Of a stretch of 64,000 nt of DNA, positions 1-12,754 are shown piece after piece. The notes under the pieces are model-generated. The model was not told where the DNA came from. It did no database searches and saw only the letters and a list, made by a program, of their open reading frames with translations. Position 1 is the stretch's first letter; each line of letters begins with the position of its first letter. This DNA is from Phycomyces nitens (taxonomy: Eukaryota; Mucoromycota; Mucoromycetes; Mucorales; Phycomycetaceae), in assembly GCA_022702545.1 (NCBI GenBank), contig JAHRBC010000003.1, forward strand, positions 7,192,001 to 7,256,000, written 5' to 3'. The translations under genes and the position numbers were made by a program.

Positions 1-2963
1 TAATATTTTGCATGTCAACAATTCAGGGTTAAATTCCAATAACTTGCGCTCACTTGTTTGATCTATCAAAGCAGAAAAGGGAACCGGCCATTTACAATCG
101 CTATTAAAAAATGGGATTTCTTGTCTGCTATGATATCCCACCTTTATTTATTTTACCCTTACATATATATATATATATATTCAGTATATGCCTAGTCATA
201 TTATCCAATTGATCAAGAAAAAATATTAATAGTATGCTATGATTTATATGACTCTACTACCAAAATAGCAGAAAAGTCAATAATTTCATCATAATTCCGT
301 CTCAAACATTAATATTTTATAGGTATAATTGAATCATTCTTTATATTAGTAGTAAAAGTGTACCGGTCACCATATAAGTGAGAATAATTATCGTATTGTA
401 GACTTGGAGACTAAATGACCCATTGGGCCAGACAAAAATAATGCAAGGTCTCCAAGTGTTGTTGAGCGATTACTCTTCATTTCGTTGACTAAATTATATT
501 ACTTTCGTTCGTTTATAAGCTTGGTAGTTTCTTTACGCTCATTAGGAGATGTGCTTCCAGTATCTCTCCGTCTTTTGGTTTTATAGACATGTTAATATTT
601 TCAAAAATAACTAGATGTGATACATTTATAAGAGTTCCACCGATTTTAAAATTATAGCCTAAAAACTCCTTTTGTTTCTCAGTGATTCTGCTGCTGTTTT
701 GTTGATACATGGTATGCTTTCAATAAGAAAAACATAATAAGAAATAATAGATATAAAATGTGGCATAAGCCCTCTGAGCCGCATTTTTATTTTTTAAAGT
801 ATATACATATATTAGATAGTTTCATTATCAAGTCGAAAATCTTTCGGATTCGATACTTTTGGGAATTACTTTGCTGAAAGATAAAATAAAAGGCTCCTTG
901 TTCATACTCTAGATTGATTTTGAAGAGAGAGAGAGAGAGAGAGTTGATACGCTTTGACTTATACTTTTATGTTTCCACTGTTCAAGATTTCTGCTGATTA
1001 TTTCCATGAGCCCAATCACACTAGACCAGACACACTCTCAGATCATTATGTATCCTGTTTTTTTTTCACCTTTTATTCTAGACAGTATATAGTTTGTATT
1101 GCAATTTAATAGCCAAAGACGCTAGACTCGTATATCTTTGCATGCTGGGAGCAACATAAATGCCGATGCATCACTTCAAATAACTAGATTTCAGTGTTGG
1201 CTAACCTCTCTGACACTTTGAGTAAAGACTAGCCAGATTCTTTAATGCTTAATCGATAAAATATGATATATAACTACAAAAAGATAAAGGATATTTATGG
1301 TAGTAAGTATTGCATCTTTGCAAACATATATTCCTAAATATATAATTACGGTGGTTGCAATGTTTAAACTAGCTAGCTGATTTTTGATCTCTCGACGCAA
1401 AACATCCAAGCCTTGTTCACCAAAGATTCTAGTCCCCTTTTTTCTGTGTGTAACTGTTATTCATGTCTCTCTGTCTTTTTGCATTGTGCTGTATACTGTA
1501 CGCTGTGCTACTTTATATATTTAACAAATGGGTGATGCATTTACTCCACCATCAAAGGATCCAGCAATTATTATTCTTTTAAATTCAACTGGACTTTATT
1601 TTGCTTAGTTATAGTCTCAAGGCTGTTGATTGAATAGATGGTTAATATTGGATCCATAATAAAGGTGTATAAAACAACTCGTGATCTTCAAAAGTTCAAG
1701 TGGCTTAATATATAGATATTTAGTGTCAAAGACTGAAATGTTAATTTGATTTATAAAACTTGTCTATAAACGATTAATGAAATTGGTGCTCAACCATAAT
1801 GTGAAAAATAAATCAGTGCTTACTGCAATTAGAGCCCAAACACAGAACACCATAATCCCATGGCCTATATATTATGGGAACCATGACGATCTTTCTGCCA
1901 ATATGGAAAAATTTAAATATAATTAGAGGCAAAATGTCTAAAAATCAACTCTTGGTTTACTAAAGTCGTGTAACATGAATTAATATATTTTTAAAACATG
2001 AAAATGTATGAAAACCCGATCTGACCAATCAAATCTCAAACTGATGTGATCGCCCAGATAGTTCTGGGCACAGACAAGAGGTGAACACAAAAAAAATCAA
2101 TTGTATACAGATATATATCTATATAAATATATAGATATATATCCAGTGAATTCAAAGAATGCACTGACTTTAAGCAGATCTGCGTCTTTATTTTAAACCC
2201 AAGGCAGCGCATAGCTTGGCTCATATTGCAATAGAAATGAATTCAAGTACATTGAGAATCTCAAAGCACAAAATCCATTTCCGCCAAGGATAAACATGTG
2301 TTTTGATTTTATTTTTACTTTTTCACGCTGAGCTTACCGGGTATTTGGTTCGATCACCTTGGCAACCACCTTTATTTATCACCAAGGATACTGGTCAATT
2401 GAGCCTCATTATTCAGCCAGCTTTTACAAACATACTTGCCTTTACCTGCAGACATCCGAGGCTAGTCAAGTCAATCGTGGGCTGGGTTGTATAAACAAAT
2501 AAAACAAGCCATATTTTCGGTAATACCCTAATAGTACCATTTCTATTTATATACTGATTGAGTATTACATTGCAACTACGCCAAGGCACCACACATTATG
2601 AAGATATTCACGGGATCTCAGTCAATTATCCCACTCGTCCAGTCTTATTTTCTAGGTATTTTAGGAATATTGTGTAGCATTATCGACGGGTGCTTTGAGA
2701 GAACACTCCAGACTCGAAAAAATGGCAAAAGGCCAACGAACATGTATTGAGTGCTGGGACTGTAAAGTGATATATTTTTGTAATACTGTTGTTCTTTTAT
2801 TGAATAGAATTGATCCTCAATCCTGTCAATATCTTGCAGAACACAGCATTTTAATAAAATACCTCAATTCAAGAATCAAATCGTATTATTATGTTATTCT
2901 AATACATGTATAAATAAATGATCTACATTACACATTCTCACTCTATCTGTCTATCTAGAATAA

Positions 2964-3386
2964 TCTGGTGTATTCCAGCTCTTTGAGCTAAACGGCTTAT
3001 CACCTATTTTATGGTGCTCAAGTGATCCTGTATCCAGAGTCCATTTGGAAACACCAGAATTTTATCTCAATCTTAAACTGCTATCAAAGGAATGCCAGGA
3101 CTCAACATAGATCAAAGAGTGCTTAAGAATGGTTTGCACCCATCTGTTGTATCTGGCTCACAAACTTTTGGACCACACTCGGTATTGTATCCGCCACATA
3201 TGCTTTTATCTTGGCTCGTTTCTAGAGTGTTTTTCACATCATATGGGCCTTTATTGGGTTACTCAAGGCTTTTGGACACTTGGTCATCGAATCTCTCGGT
3301 TCTTCTGCAGCTTCCAAATGTACTTCAAAATAGACACTATCTCATATTTTAGTTTTTATCGTCCTCTGCCAAACTACACGCAGTAA
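2964..3386 (+). pseudogene. decayed open frame, unidentified
   Basis: One frame stays open for 141 codons except for a single TAG at 3108-3110, which is long for DNA this AT-rich. The residues are not low-complexity: aromatic and leucine-rich stretches such as LETPEFYLNLKLLSKECQ and GLYWVTQGFWTLGHRIS. I do not recognise a family. It could be a decayed gene, an old mobile-element fragment or a chance frame. No start codon context or splice pattern stands out. Confidence 0.25.
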
Positions 3387-4612
3387 CATGTTACGTTGGG
3401 CTTCTAGTACCAAGCACAAAAGTCCTTAAGCAGATGTTGAATGTATTTATATCTATAAATCAAGAAGCAAAAGGGGAAAAAAAAGCCCAAGTTTACTAAC
3501 CCTGAAACGTATTCTTATATTTACAGAACCTTTAAGTATTTCTGTTAAAACGTCATGTTATTTCTGGCTTCTGTATCCAGGCTTATGTTCAAACAACAAC
3601 AACAAAAAAAGTTTAGAATGACTAGACTATAAGCATTGGCTGATTACATCACACTATCCCAGCCTCCACTCCTAAAAAACTTGCCCTGGAACTAGCCTAG
3701 GAACTAGTCCAGGACAGTCGATCATTCTTATCTTTACGGCTTGAATTCGGCTTTTTAAACTTTAGAAGAAATGATGCCGTTTATCCTGGTATTCTTGTTC
3801 TTTACAGACAATGACACCAAAAAAGATCCCACACATAACTCGCGTTACGCAAAACTCTTTAGAGATATTGTATTTGAATAAGGTTTTTACTTTGATATTA
3901 TTGGACTTGACAAAAAAAAAGGTATGTAAAAGAGATTGTACTATAAATGAGTTTGGTGTTGCAGTAAAGAGTTTTGGACAGTGTGAAAAAAAAAAGGCAT
4001 CATAAACCTTGATCATTAGGAATTGGAAAAAACTGCCTTTAATTCATTACAGACTTTATACTGTTGGTATATATATATTCTAGAATGATAGCCTGTATAC
4101 AGTTTTTACCAAAAGAAACCCATTGTCATTTTATCGTCCAAGGTCTTTTAAGTTTGCGATAAGACAAAGTCAAGGTCATTCAATGTCTTTTATGTCTTTT
4201 ATCCCAATATAAACCATTCATAAATAATCTTGGTATTCTACTATAGATTGCTGTTAAATAAAAAAAAAGTACCAAGGAGATAACCTCTTATATATATATA
4301 TATATCTTAATAATCGAAAAACAATCATGCCCAAAGGACAGGATAGCAGCATTTAAAAGTAAACAGGTAATGACGATCTAGAGATAAAACATGAATAAAT
4401 GCTCTGTATAATCAAGGAGAAAGATTTTCAGGGAAACAAGAAACGAACTAAAAAATAAAAGAAAGAAAGTTTATAGCCATCTAACTTTTAGTAGTCTTGT
4501 TAGAGACAAATTAACGATAATTTATTATATAATAAATAAATGAATAAAGAGTGTCTGTTGGTTAATATCAAAGAGTCCAATATATGGCCTAATATATCTG
4601 GAAATATATAGT

Positions 4613-4870
4613 GTGAAGAGTAAAGAGGTTTTTGTAAAGACATCTTTTTTCTCAATCAAGTTAAATATTGGGCACACGATTTTGGTTGTGTTGTTTGAAA
4701 TGAGAATACTTTATTTGTTTCACAACAACAATCTTATCATTTCTAACAACAAGACTTGGTTCTTTGATGGGCAAGCGTATTTCAGATCGCCTACACAAAT
4801 AGCAGATGATGAGTCTCTATTGGAGAGTTGGGCTATTCAGAATGAAATGATGCGCCAGGCATGGGAGTAA
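4613..4870 (+). CDS. possible small ORF or last exon, unidentified
   Basis: An 85-codon open frame. Its second half (FFDGQAYFRSPTQIADDESL onward, ending MMRQAWE then stop) has a varied, hydrophilic composition typical of protein, while the first half is hydrophobic and AT-driven. The coding-like part follows a possible acceptor (CAACAAG near 4752), so it may be the last exon of an otherwise lost or unseen gene. Family not recognised. Confidence 0.22.
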   Translation: MKSKEVFVKTSFFSIKLNIGHTILVVLFEMRILYLFHNNNLIISNNKTWFFDGQAYFRSPTQIADDESLLESWAIQNEMMRQAWE

Positions 4871-6392
4871 TGTGAGTAATGTGAGTTAAGGCAGCGGGTA
4901 GTTTTGTAATTGTGATATGGTCTTGATCAATGACATACATCATCCATCGATTGGACACAATAATATAGCCAAGATGGACTAAATAATTCAACACATGCAC
5001 AAAAAATATATATTATTGAACTCATGTGAGACTATACTCTATTGCTTTGAAAAAGATGGGCTATGAAGTACAAGTTTATTTTACATGCTCTTTTCGCTAG
5101 ACTAAACCAATAGGCACTACAGAGATATCTAATGGCCTTGAGACTTGTACAAAAGCAATTTAACTAGCACAAAGTAGGTTTACCGTATATTCCCATGAGT
5201 TTCTAATGTGGTTTATGGCCCATCAAATGGGCTTTAATGTATGCTAGGTCAAGGTTAAGAAGAACAGATTGGATTTCGGATTCTGTTTTGACATTGCTAG
5301 AAGCGATCTTTATTCAGGGCCTTCTTTTGATGACAAGGGTCGTGTGATTGCAAGATAATAGATGAGCTCTCTACAGTGCACAGTAAGATGAGCATCCAGA
5401 AAGAGGCTTTGAGTAGCACAGCTCATGCGCTCAAAGGGCTAGGAGACCCAAGAGTCCAGACTGCAAAAAAAAGTATATGTGTGTTTTATAAATACAAATG
5501 TATAAATATATATATATTTAAATATAATTAAATATATATAGATAATATATATATTGAATTTTCCGTTTTAAAGAAGCTTGTACATCATGAATCTGGCCAT
5601 AAAAGTAGCTTTTTGGACATACAAATGAATTTATATATATATATATATTTTGTTCATTAAAAAAAACACAATTTGGTGCCTAGACTATCGTTCTGTTGCC
5701 ATGGCTCTTGATCTTTATGAATTTTGGATATTTTATAATTCTCTTTTATCAAACCAGAAACATGGGCTGAGATGGGCGGTGTTGTTTAGAAGCGGCTAAA
5801 ACTGAAAGTGTACGTGTATTTATATATTGCGTGTATGACAAGAATGAGGAGAGTAAAGAAAGATGAATGGTCTGCAAAAGGATGATCTTTTTCAAAGGCG
5901 ACACAAAAGCTTTTTTTCCTTCATTTGGAACGATTTGTACCATTTTGACAAGAAATATTTATATTCTGGTTCCTGTTATTTTTGTATTTATAATTATAAT
6001 TTGCCAGTACTCCGCGCAATGGTCGTTCAAGTGGGCATTTTTGGAGTGAAAAACAGGTTAAAGACTTTGTTACACTCTCTGTAAGAGGATCATGACCGGC
6101 CAATTGGCTGTGTTCTCATCCATTTCTCCTTGTGAGTTATTCTAGAGTAAAAAGGAAAACATTTGGTCCGGGGAAATACAAGTCAAGAGTACTGAATTGC
6201 TTGTGCGATCATTCATTAGGAAGCCATATGCAGAAATTTTAATGGATTTACCTATATAATTTTTGCTTAATTGAGGATTGAGAAACAGATTTGAATAGAT
6301 CTGGTAAGCTGGGCCAACAAATATGACGGGACTCACAAAATATAATCCAATCTTACTACAACTTCTTTCAATTTTAAAAAAAAGAGAAAAGC

Positions 6393-6400
6393 TATAAATA
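6393..6400 (+). promoter_or_regulatory. TATA box of the secreted protein gene
   Basis: TATAAATA lies 70 bases before the ATG at 6471. It is followed by a pyrimidine-rich leader containing CCTCTCTCAATTACC. Position and match to the consensus support a strong core promoter; this is inferred from sequence only. Confidence 0.6.
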
Positions 6401-6470
6401 CCCTCCTTATCTTGCCACAAAGTATCAATTCAACCAAGCTTCCTCTCTCAATTACCACACAGTACACACC

Positions 6471-7133
6471 ATGAAGAACTCTTTGATCTTGTCTCTTTTC
6501 GTTGTTGCCGCCGTCACTGTCAGTGCTGCCCCTGGACAGGAAGCCAACATCAATGGCGCTCAGGCCTTGAACGTCAAGCGCCAGGAGTTCACTGTTGGTA
6601 AGCCCGTCTGGGTCGCCAACCCCAACGGTGCTGAGATCTACAAGAACATCAAGCGTCAAGAGGATGCTGAAGCTGATGCCACCCCCAGTGAAGCCGAGGC
6701 TGATGCCACCCCTACCGAATCTGATGCTGAAGCTACCCCTACCGAGTCTGATGCTGAGGCCACCCCTACCGAGTCTGATGCTGAGGCTACTCCCACCGAG
6801 TCTGATGCTGAGGCCACCCCCAGTGCTGAAGAAAGCGAGGTATCTGCCTCTGCCAGCTCTGATGAGGCTGATGTTTCTGCCAGCGCTGTTGATTCCGCTG
6901 CTGTCTCTGCAACCTCTGCCGCAGCCATCCCCAGCATTGGCTCTGCTGCCATCTCTGGCTCTGCAGTCTCTTTCTCTGCCCCCACTGTTGCTGCCAGCCA
7001 GGCCTCTGCCAGCCATGCCTCTGCTTCTGTCTCTGCCCCTGCCAGCAGCTCCACCCCCAGTGCCGGTAACTTCAATGTTCCCTCTGTCTTGGCCATTGCC
7101 ATCCCCGCCTTCATGGCCTACTTTGCCCTCTAA
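6471..7133 (+). CDS. secreted GPI-anchor-type protein with Kex2 sites and 9-residue repeats
   Basis: Single exon, 220 residues. Residues 1-19 form a clear signal peptide ending VSA. Two KR pairs at residues 36-37 and 61-62 are each followed by QE, as expected for Kex2 cleavage; they bracket a 23-residue segment (QEFTVGKPVW...EIYKNI). Next come about four copies of a nine-residue SDAEATPTE unit (about residues 79-111), then a long Ala/Ser stalk. The C-terminus has small residues and a hydrophobic tail (PSVLAIAIPAFMAYFAL), typical of a GPI attachment signal. The likely location is the plasma membrane or cell wall, with a possible released peptide. GC-rich third positions contrast with the flanks and, together with the TATA box, suggest high expression. 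The function is unknown: wall glycoprotein and peptide precursor are both possible. No family assignment is made. Confidence 0.85.
   Translation: MKNSLILSLFVVAAVTVSAAPGQEANINGAQALNVKRQEFTVGKPVWVANPNGAEIYKNIKRQEDAEADATPSEAEADATPTESDAEATPTESDAEATPTESDAEATPTESDAEATPSAEESEVSASASSDEADVSASAVDSAAVSATSAAAIPSIGSAAISGSAVSFSAPTVAASQASASHASASVSAPASSSTPSAGNFNVPSVLAIAIPAFMAYFAL
6700..6815 (+). repeat. 27-base coding tandem repeat
   Basis: About four near-identical 27-base units encode SDAEATPTE inside the secreted protein gene. They differ mainly at third codon positions (GCCACCCC, GCTACTCC, GCTACCCC), so the protein repeat is under selection or the expansion is not brand new. Copy number is likely to vary between strains. 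Confidence 0.8.
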
Positions 7134-7583
7134 ATTATCAGCCATGGATGGTTATCCTGTTCCTAGCATCAATAATCTTATTCGCCATAGTTTAGATGCG
7201 TAGATAAATGTATATCATTTTATTCCCCCAAAACCACACTTTTACAGCCTATATAATAAATCAACGTAAAATATATATATATATATATTTAAATGCTTAT
7301 CTTGTGCTCAACAGAAAGTCGCCTGTATATATATATATATCTTTAATACTCACCCATGCAGATAGATGCACACGATGATTTCTCATGTGTGTGTGGGGAT
7401 AGCTAAGCACTTGTGTATTTTCTGGTTTATTTTGAGCATTGGCTGGGGGCTAATGAGTCTTTTCTGGAGATATATGCAACAATAGAATAATAACAATAGT
7501 AATAATAATGATAATAACGATAATAATAATAATAATAATAAAATGTAAAGTGGAATGGGATATACTTTTTTTTATGCTACAGA
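7134..7583. other. intergenic, simple repeats only
   Basis: This is the convergent 3' region between the secreted protein gene and VTC4. It contains (AT)n runs near 7271-7290 and 7327-7342, a GTGTGTGTG stretch near 7387 and an (AAT)n-like run near 7500-7545. I see no gene. Confidence 0.6.
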
Positions 7584-9928
7584 CTATTGATTCCATTCAA
7601 AATCATCGCCATTGGCAATACGCAAGTAAAGGTTGGTTAGAACGGCAGCAACCAAGAGACCGGTCAGGATTGCCGGGGCATTTTTCTCAGAGTAGTCGCC
7701 AACCTCGCGCTTCTCGACACTGGTGGTGCGGGAATGGTAGTTGTACAGAGCATAGAGCATGACTGCAATAGATATGGCGGTGAAAAAGGTGGCTGAGACT
7801 CGGCCAACATGGTCAGAAAAGTTGAGGAGACCAAGTGCCAGGGCTCCCAACAAAAGCGTGAATTGCAGCCAATGCAAAAATGTACGCTCGTTTGCAAAAT
7901 AGGTCTTGACAGGAGGTGCACGCTGAATGACAGGCTGGCGGGTAGTCGGGGCCTTGTGAGGGGCTGCGTTGCGCACGAACGTGGTCTTGGACTTGCGAAC
8001 CAGGTTACGCAAGCCAGGGGGGGAAAGAACCTTTAGAATGCCGTCACGCATAATGCCACCTTCCTGATAATCTGTCGAAGCACCCTCTTCATCGTCCATA
8101 TCAATCTCTACTCGATTCTCGTCATCAGAATAGTCCTTTTGGGCCCCACTGCTGATACTGCTGCTCTCAATGGCTTCAGGACGGAAGAGACCAAACGAAG
8201 GGTTGTGAGGCTTACGGATATCGATATCCATCTGGGGCAGCCAGAATGGAAGCTGGTATATCTTGTCTTCCAAAAGAGTAGCACAGCCATGAATGAACTT
8301 TGAGAACTTTGGAACAGACTCTACGAGATGGGAGTTGACGAGCTCCACAACCCATGCAGGGGGTTCTTGGCCAACGTGGGTCTGGAGTTTGACTTCCAAG
8401 ACGGCATAAGGGAAACGGCAAATGTCCTTGTCCGGAAGCTGCTTGAATGGCCAGTCGACTCCAATGTCATTGCGGCGCCAATTGTCCCCTGAACGCACCT
8501 GGCCCTCATTGTCTTCGCGGATCAGACTGAGCTCGGTGTCGAGAGAGATGCGGACACGGGCATCACCAGGAAGCTGGAATGCAGTGCGGTTGTAAAAAGT
8601 GCGCATCATGGGATGGAGTCTCTTTGTCAATACGCGATACTGGACCTCTTGGGCCAATTGCTCGAGTTCCTCAATCTCCTTTTCAGACTTGCGGCCCTGT
8701 TCTCTGGCCTTTGAGAACAGCTCGTCGGTGGTGTAATTGCCACTCAGGAAAGCATTGAGGTATTTTTCCTTGATTGGGAATCTTGCCTTGACGCTCTTTT
8801 CTCCTGTCCAGTCCTCACGATGGGTTTTGCGTTCGACGAATATCGTATTGCTGCTCATTCCGCCGTACCACCGCATGCGAATAGCTTCGGCGCCCTCGGT
8901 CTTTTCGAGACGGCCAGTGTAAAGATCGAATTCATCATTGTCATAATAAATGCTGGTGATTGCAGAATCTTCTTGGGAGAATTCTTTGTTTGGGTTGAAA
9001 ACAAGGACAGGCAGATGTTTGAGGATAATAAGCTTCAGTTCAGTGATATTGTCAGGATGGACCCTAGAGACGATAATGAGCAACAAATCAATCTCCCATT
9101 GATTTCACATTGATTAATTGACTATTCTTACCAGTATTTGGTAGTGTTCCTGACAAATGCAGCCTGTTTTCCACCTGCAGAAGCATCTCCACCACGCTCT
9201 TTTCCTCGGGTGCGGACTCGGTCATAGAGACTAGAGATACGGACAATCAGGGCATCGTAATTCTCGGCGTAAAAGGGCTTTGCGTTTAGACGCACACCAA
9301 ACATTGGCTTGAGGGACCAACCGGTCATTTTCTTAGGGGAAAAAAAGATCGTTAGTTTGGCGGCTCACCAAAGCACCACACACGTGCAGAAGATGATTGG
9401 CAAGCACTGACAAAAAAGCGCTTTTTTTTTGCGCGCGCGCTTTGGTCCAAAGTGTTTAATCACCGAAAATAAAAAGAAAAGGTAAGTCTTACGTCGTGCT
9501 TCTTGATGATCTTGAGGAATCCGGTATAGTTGAGACGAGTGAATTTGGCCAGATCGTGAACATCTGCAATGATATGGCCCAGCTCGATCTCAGAGTCTGT
9601 GAATTCGTGCTCCTCGGCCTCACTGTTCTGACACAGTGCCTCGACCTCCTGGGTCTCTGCCGTAATCCTGCCCTGGATCTCATCGTGCTTGGTACGCTGG
9701 AAGGCATACACCTTTTCCAGTTCACGTTCAAGTCTCTCAATGAACTTTGATTCATTGTCTTCGGTCCACTCTCGATTGGCGGCTTCGTTCTTTAGAAAGT
9801 GTTTCAAATCATCATAGGCTGTCACAGGAGAGTTAGCCAAGCCAGCTGGATCATAATCACCACTCACCAACATAGTTGGCTGTCCATTCAGGATTGAGAG
9901 ACGTTCTCAGTGTAAGGCCAAACTTCAT
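7584..9928 (-). CDS. VTC4: vacuolar transporter chaperone 4, polyphosphate polymerase
   Basis: Complement of exons 7584-9063, 9132-9331, 9493-9818 and 9868-9928; 688 residues, in frame at every junction. Vtc4 is the catalytic subunit of the VTC complex, which makes polyphosphate from ATP and feeds it into the vacuole. Residues 1-130 form an SPX domain ending in the lysine-rich inositol-pyrophosphate-binding stretch [10 protein letters not shown]. The catalytic tunnel domain follows (about 197-480): SIYYDND, then R258 and R260 in [11 protein letters not shown] and K275 in [10 protein letters not shown], matching known catalytic residues of yeast Vtc4. Those residues set it apart from the inactive Vtc2/Vtc3 paralogs. 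An acidic linker leads to a C-terminal domain with three membrane helices (about 590-688). The ATG at 9928 gives the canonical MKFG start. Intron 2 carries a (GC)n run. The next gene on the same strand ends 165 bases upstream. Confidence 0.95.
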
Positions 9929-10093
9929 GCTTAGAAAGGTAAAGAGAGAAAGAAAGGGACAAGGACAAGCCAAAAAAACAAAAATAAGGATGTCGGAGTC
10001 ATGAGTTTCAAAATCAACCCGGACCAACATGTATATATATAGACATTGTGTGACAGATCATTGGTAAGCTATTAGGTATTACAGATGTGTTTA

Positions 10094-12569
10094 TTAACAA
10101 TCAGTATCTCTGAATTCAATCAGAATCTGTCCAGTCTTTACAGATGTCCCTGGGTGGACATGGATCTTCTTTATTGTGCCTGTTCGGGGGGTACGCAGGA
10201 TATTCTGCATCTTCATGGCCTCTACCACGGCCAGCTCAGTGCCTTCCACCACCTATTCAAAAGAAAAAACAATTGAGCATGTTTGCCAGCCTTAATTGCC
10301 TTACTTGTTTTTACCTCATCTCCCTCTTTTACTGCCAGACTAATGATCTTTCCTGGCATTGGGCTATTGATGACCTTTAGGGTTGGCTCATTGGTCTTTT
10401 CCTTCATGTGTCTTGACAGCCGTCGTTGGTGGTCTGTCAATACTTTGACCGAGTACTAGAAAGCAGCTCAGTAAAATTATGTGGGGGTTCATTAGGCTCA
10501 ATTTACCTCGTTGCCCTGGTATTGTATCCGGAACCCACTGTCCAGTCGGTCAAGGTACTGCAACACCATCTTATGGCCTGTTTCTTGCACAGTCGCATGG
10601 GCCAAGAGTCCATCGAGCGGCCAGCGTGTTGACAGAGTCCAAGTATCGTGTTTTGATCCAATCTAATCCCTCATTTAGAGCCAATTTTTTTTGGTAGCAT
10701 CAGAACAAACCTTGAAAGTGTTGCCATGGTCTCGCTTAATGTCTAGTCTTTGCTCACTAGTCGTGTTGGTTTGGTCGTGAGTGACCTGCACCCAGACATC
10801 CCATGAAGACGGCCCTCTTTCCCACCGACTCGATTCCTTCTTGGCCCAAACAGCAGCACTGAGGGCAAAGAGGCCATTCTGGTCCTTGTCTGACATCAAT
10901 GGCCGGCTGTACCCACCAGGATACTCATCTGCCAGAAACTGGGTAGTGATCGATTGGCCGTCTTGGAAGCGTGGGTGGGCCATGACTCCTCGAAGGAGGG
11001 GAATGTTGTGGGTAACGCCACGAATGACATAGTTGTCCAGGGCATCAATCATTGTATCAATTGCACCCTGTCGAGTGGGTGCATGTGTGGCCAATTTGCA
11101 CAGCAGAGGATCATACTCCACATGCACTTCTGATCCCTCCATGAACCCAGAATCACACCGGACACTTGGTGTGATGGTGGGTTCCTGGTAGGTCAACAGA
11201 CGCCCAACCGACGGGAGGTAGTTGACCGGGTCTTCTGCATACACCCGAGACTCCATGGCCCAACCATTGATCTGAATATCCTTTTGAGTGATGGCCAGGC
11301 GGTGTCCGGCAGCAGAATAGAGCATCTGTTCTACTAGATCCAACCCAGTTACATACTCTGTAATAGGATGTTCGACCTGTAGACGAGTGTTCATTTCCAA
11401 AAAGTAAAAGTTCTTTTGGGAATCCAGCAGAAATTCCACCGTGCCTATCCAGTTTGCTCATTAGACAAGCTCATCTTGGGATGTTTTATGTTTTGCCTAC
11501 CAGCAGAGTTGTAATTGACATGCTTGGCCAAAGCAACGGCCTCCAACCCCATTCGATGTCGCGTAACCTTGTCAACAAATGCACTAGGGGATTCCTCAAT
11601 GACCTTTTGGTTCCTGCGTTGGATAGAGCACTCTCGCTCGGGAAGGTAGATTACATTTCCATAATTGTCCCCGAGGACTTGGACTTCAATGTGACGGGGT
11701 TGATCAATGTACTTTTCGATCAGCAATCTCGCGTCCCCAAAAGACGACTGGGCTTCTTGCTTGGCTAGTTTGAAGCCATCTGCCAACTCTCTATCATTCC
11801 TACATCCCTATTATATTAACTACTGGCAAACATTTGGCTCTAATACATTACCAAGCAATCCGCATGCCTTTGCCGCCGCCTCCTGCACTCGCCTTGACCA
11901 TGACAGGATATCCAATCGTATGGGCAACTGCGGTTGCTTCCTGGACCGAAAACACCTCTCCATCGTAGCCGGGAATACAGTGTACGCCACTTGCCTTGGC
12001 TAAAAGTTTGCTTTGAATCTTGTCTCCCATGGCACCAATTGCCATTGCAGTTGGACCCACAAAGGTGACCCCTTGTTGCTCTAGAGCCAGCACAAACTCT
12101 GGATTTTCGCTCAGGAACCCGTACCCTGGATGGACTGCCTGTGCGCCAGTGCTCTTGATTGCTTCTAGCATGCGAGGGATCGATAAATAGGATTCAGACG
12201 ATTGAGCGGGACCGAGATGGAATGCTTCGTCTGCCAGCTGTACATGGCGTGCGTTGGCATCGAGGTCCGAGTAGACTGCCACGGTCTTGATTCCCATGTT
12301 GCGTGCTGTTTTGATGATTCGACAGGCAATCTCGCCTCGATTTGCTACCAATAGAGTATCAAATGTCTATATACGGCAACATACAGGTCAATGTACGTCC
12401 AGAAGACCAGGAAGCGTACCTTTTTGTAGGGTTGGAGAGTGTGGCTGGCATGGTGAGAGTGACGAGTGTGGCAAAAGGCATATAGAACTGGCGAGCGATG
12501 AAGGGCTAATGTACTTAATCGGGCTGGACAGACTGATGCCAGACCATTGCGACAAAGTAGCTGGTACAT
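10094..12569 (-). CDS. PCCA: propionyl-CoA carboxylase alpha subunit, mitochondrial
   Basis: Complement of 10094-10252, 10315-10455, 10507-10662, 10711-11444, 11501-11799, 11852-12366 and 12420-12569; 717 residues in frame. This biotin-dependent subunit carboxylates biotin with ATP and bicarbonate; the beta subunit then makes methylmalonyl-CoA from propionyl-CoA. Exon 1 encodes a 50-residue Arg/His/Ser-rich presequence with no acidic residue, fitting mitochondrial import. Then come the biotin carboxylase start [17 protein letters not shown], the glycine-rich ATP-grasp loop [26 protein letters not shown] and [27 protein letters not shown] is characteristic of the PCCA branch rather than methylcrotonyl-CoA carboxylase. 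The biotin carrier domain ends the protein, with the biotinylated lysine at about residue 679 in EAMKMQ. An in-frame ATG 60 bases upstream exists, but the chosen one gives the better presequence. Confidence 0.94.
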
Positions 12570-12754
12570 GGTCAGGAAAGTGTGGGAACAAGCAAGATGG
12601 AAAAGGGAAATTGTCGTTTGACCAGTCACTCAATCTGACCATCAATTCCGGTGCACAGATTTGCATGTATGTTTGATGCTTCTTCATCATTATATGAAAA
12701 GAAGCTGAATAGACATTAAGAACATTATAGAAAGGAGCTGTGGATTATAGTAGA

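Larger units (their letters stand above)
1..6470. other. AT-rich gene-poor region
   Basis: About 6.4 kb without a gene I can support. It holds many (AT)n runs (for example near 165-180, 4290-4308, 5510-5560 and 5632-5650), a (GA)n run near 927-941 and an imperfect palindrome near 3688-3717 (CTGGAACTAG / ACTAGTCCAG arms around CCTAGG). Two stretches look faintly coding and are listed separately (2964-3386 and 4613-4870). Other open frames are short and low in complexity. Confidence 0.6.

Noticed and set aside
513..710. 65-codon minus-strand frame with a start codon
   Set aside because: Short, no family features and no splice or promoter support; chance frame is as likely.
3688..3717. Imperfect palindrome as a regulatory site or MITE end
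   Set aside because: Arms are imperfect, no second copy was seen, and no gene starts nearby.
6333..7145. 270-codon minus-strand open frame, plus 202- and 152-codon frames in the same place
   Set aside because: They are shadows of the repetitive, GC-rich secreted protein gene; their Gly/Arg- or Pro/Leu-rich repeats come from reading its codons in the wrong frame or strand.
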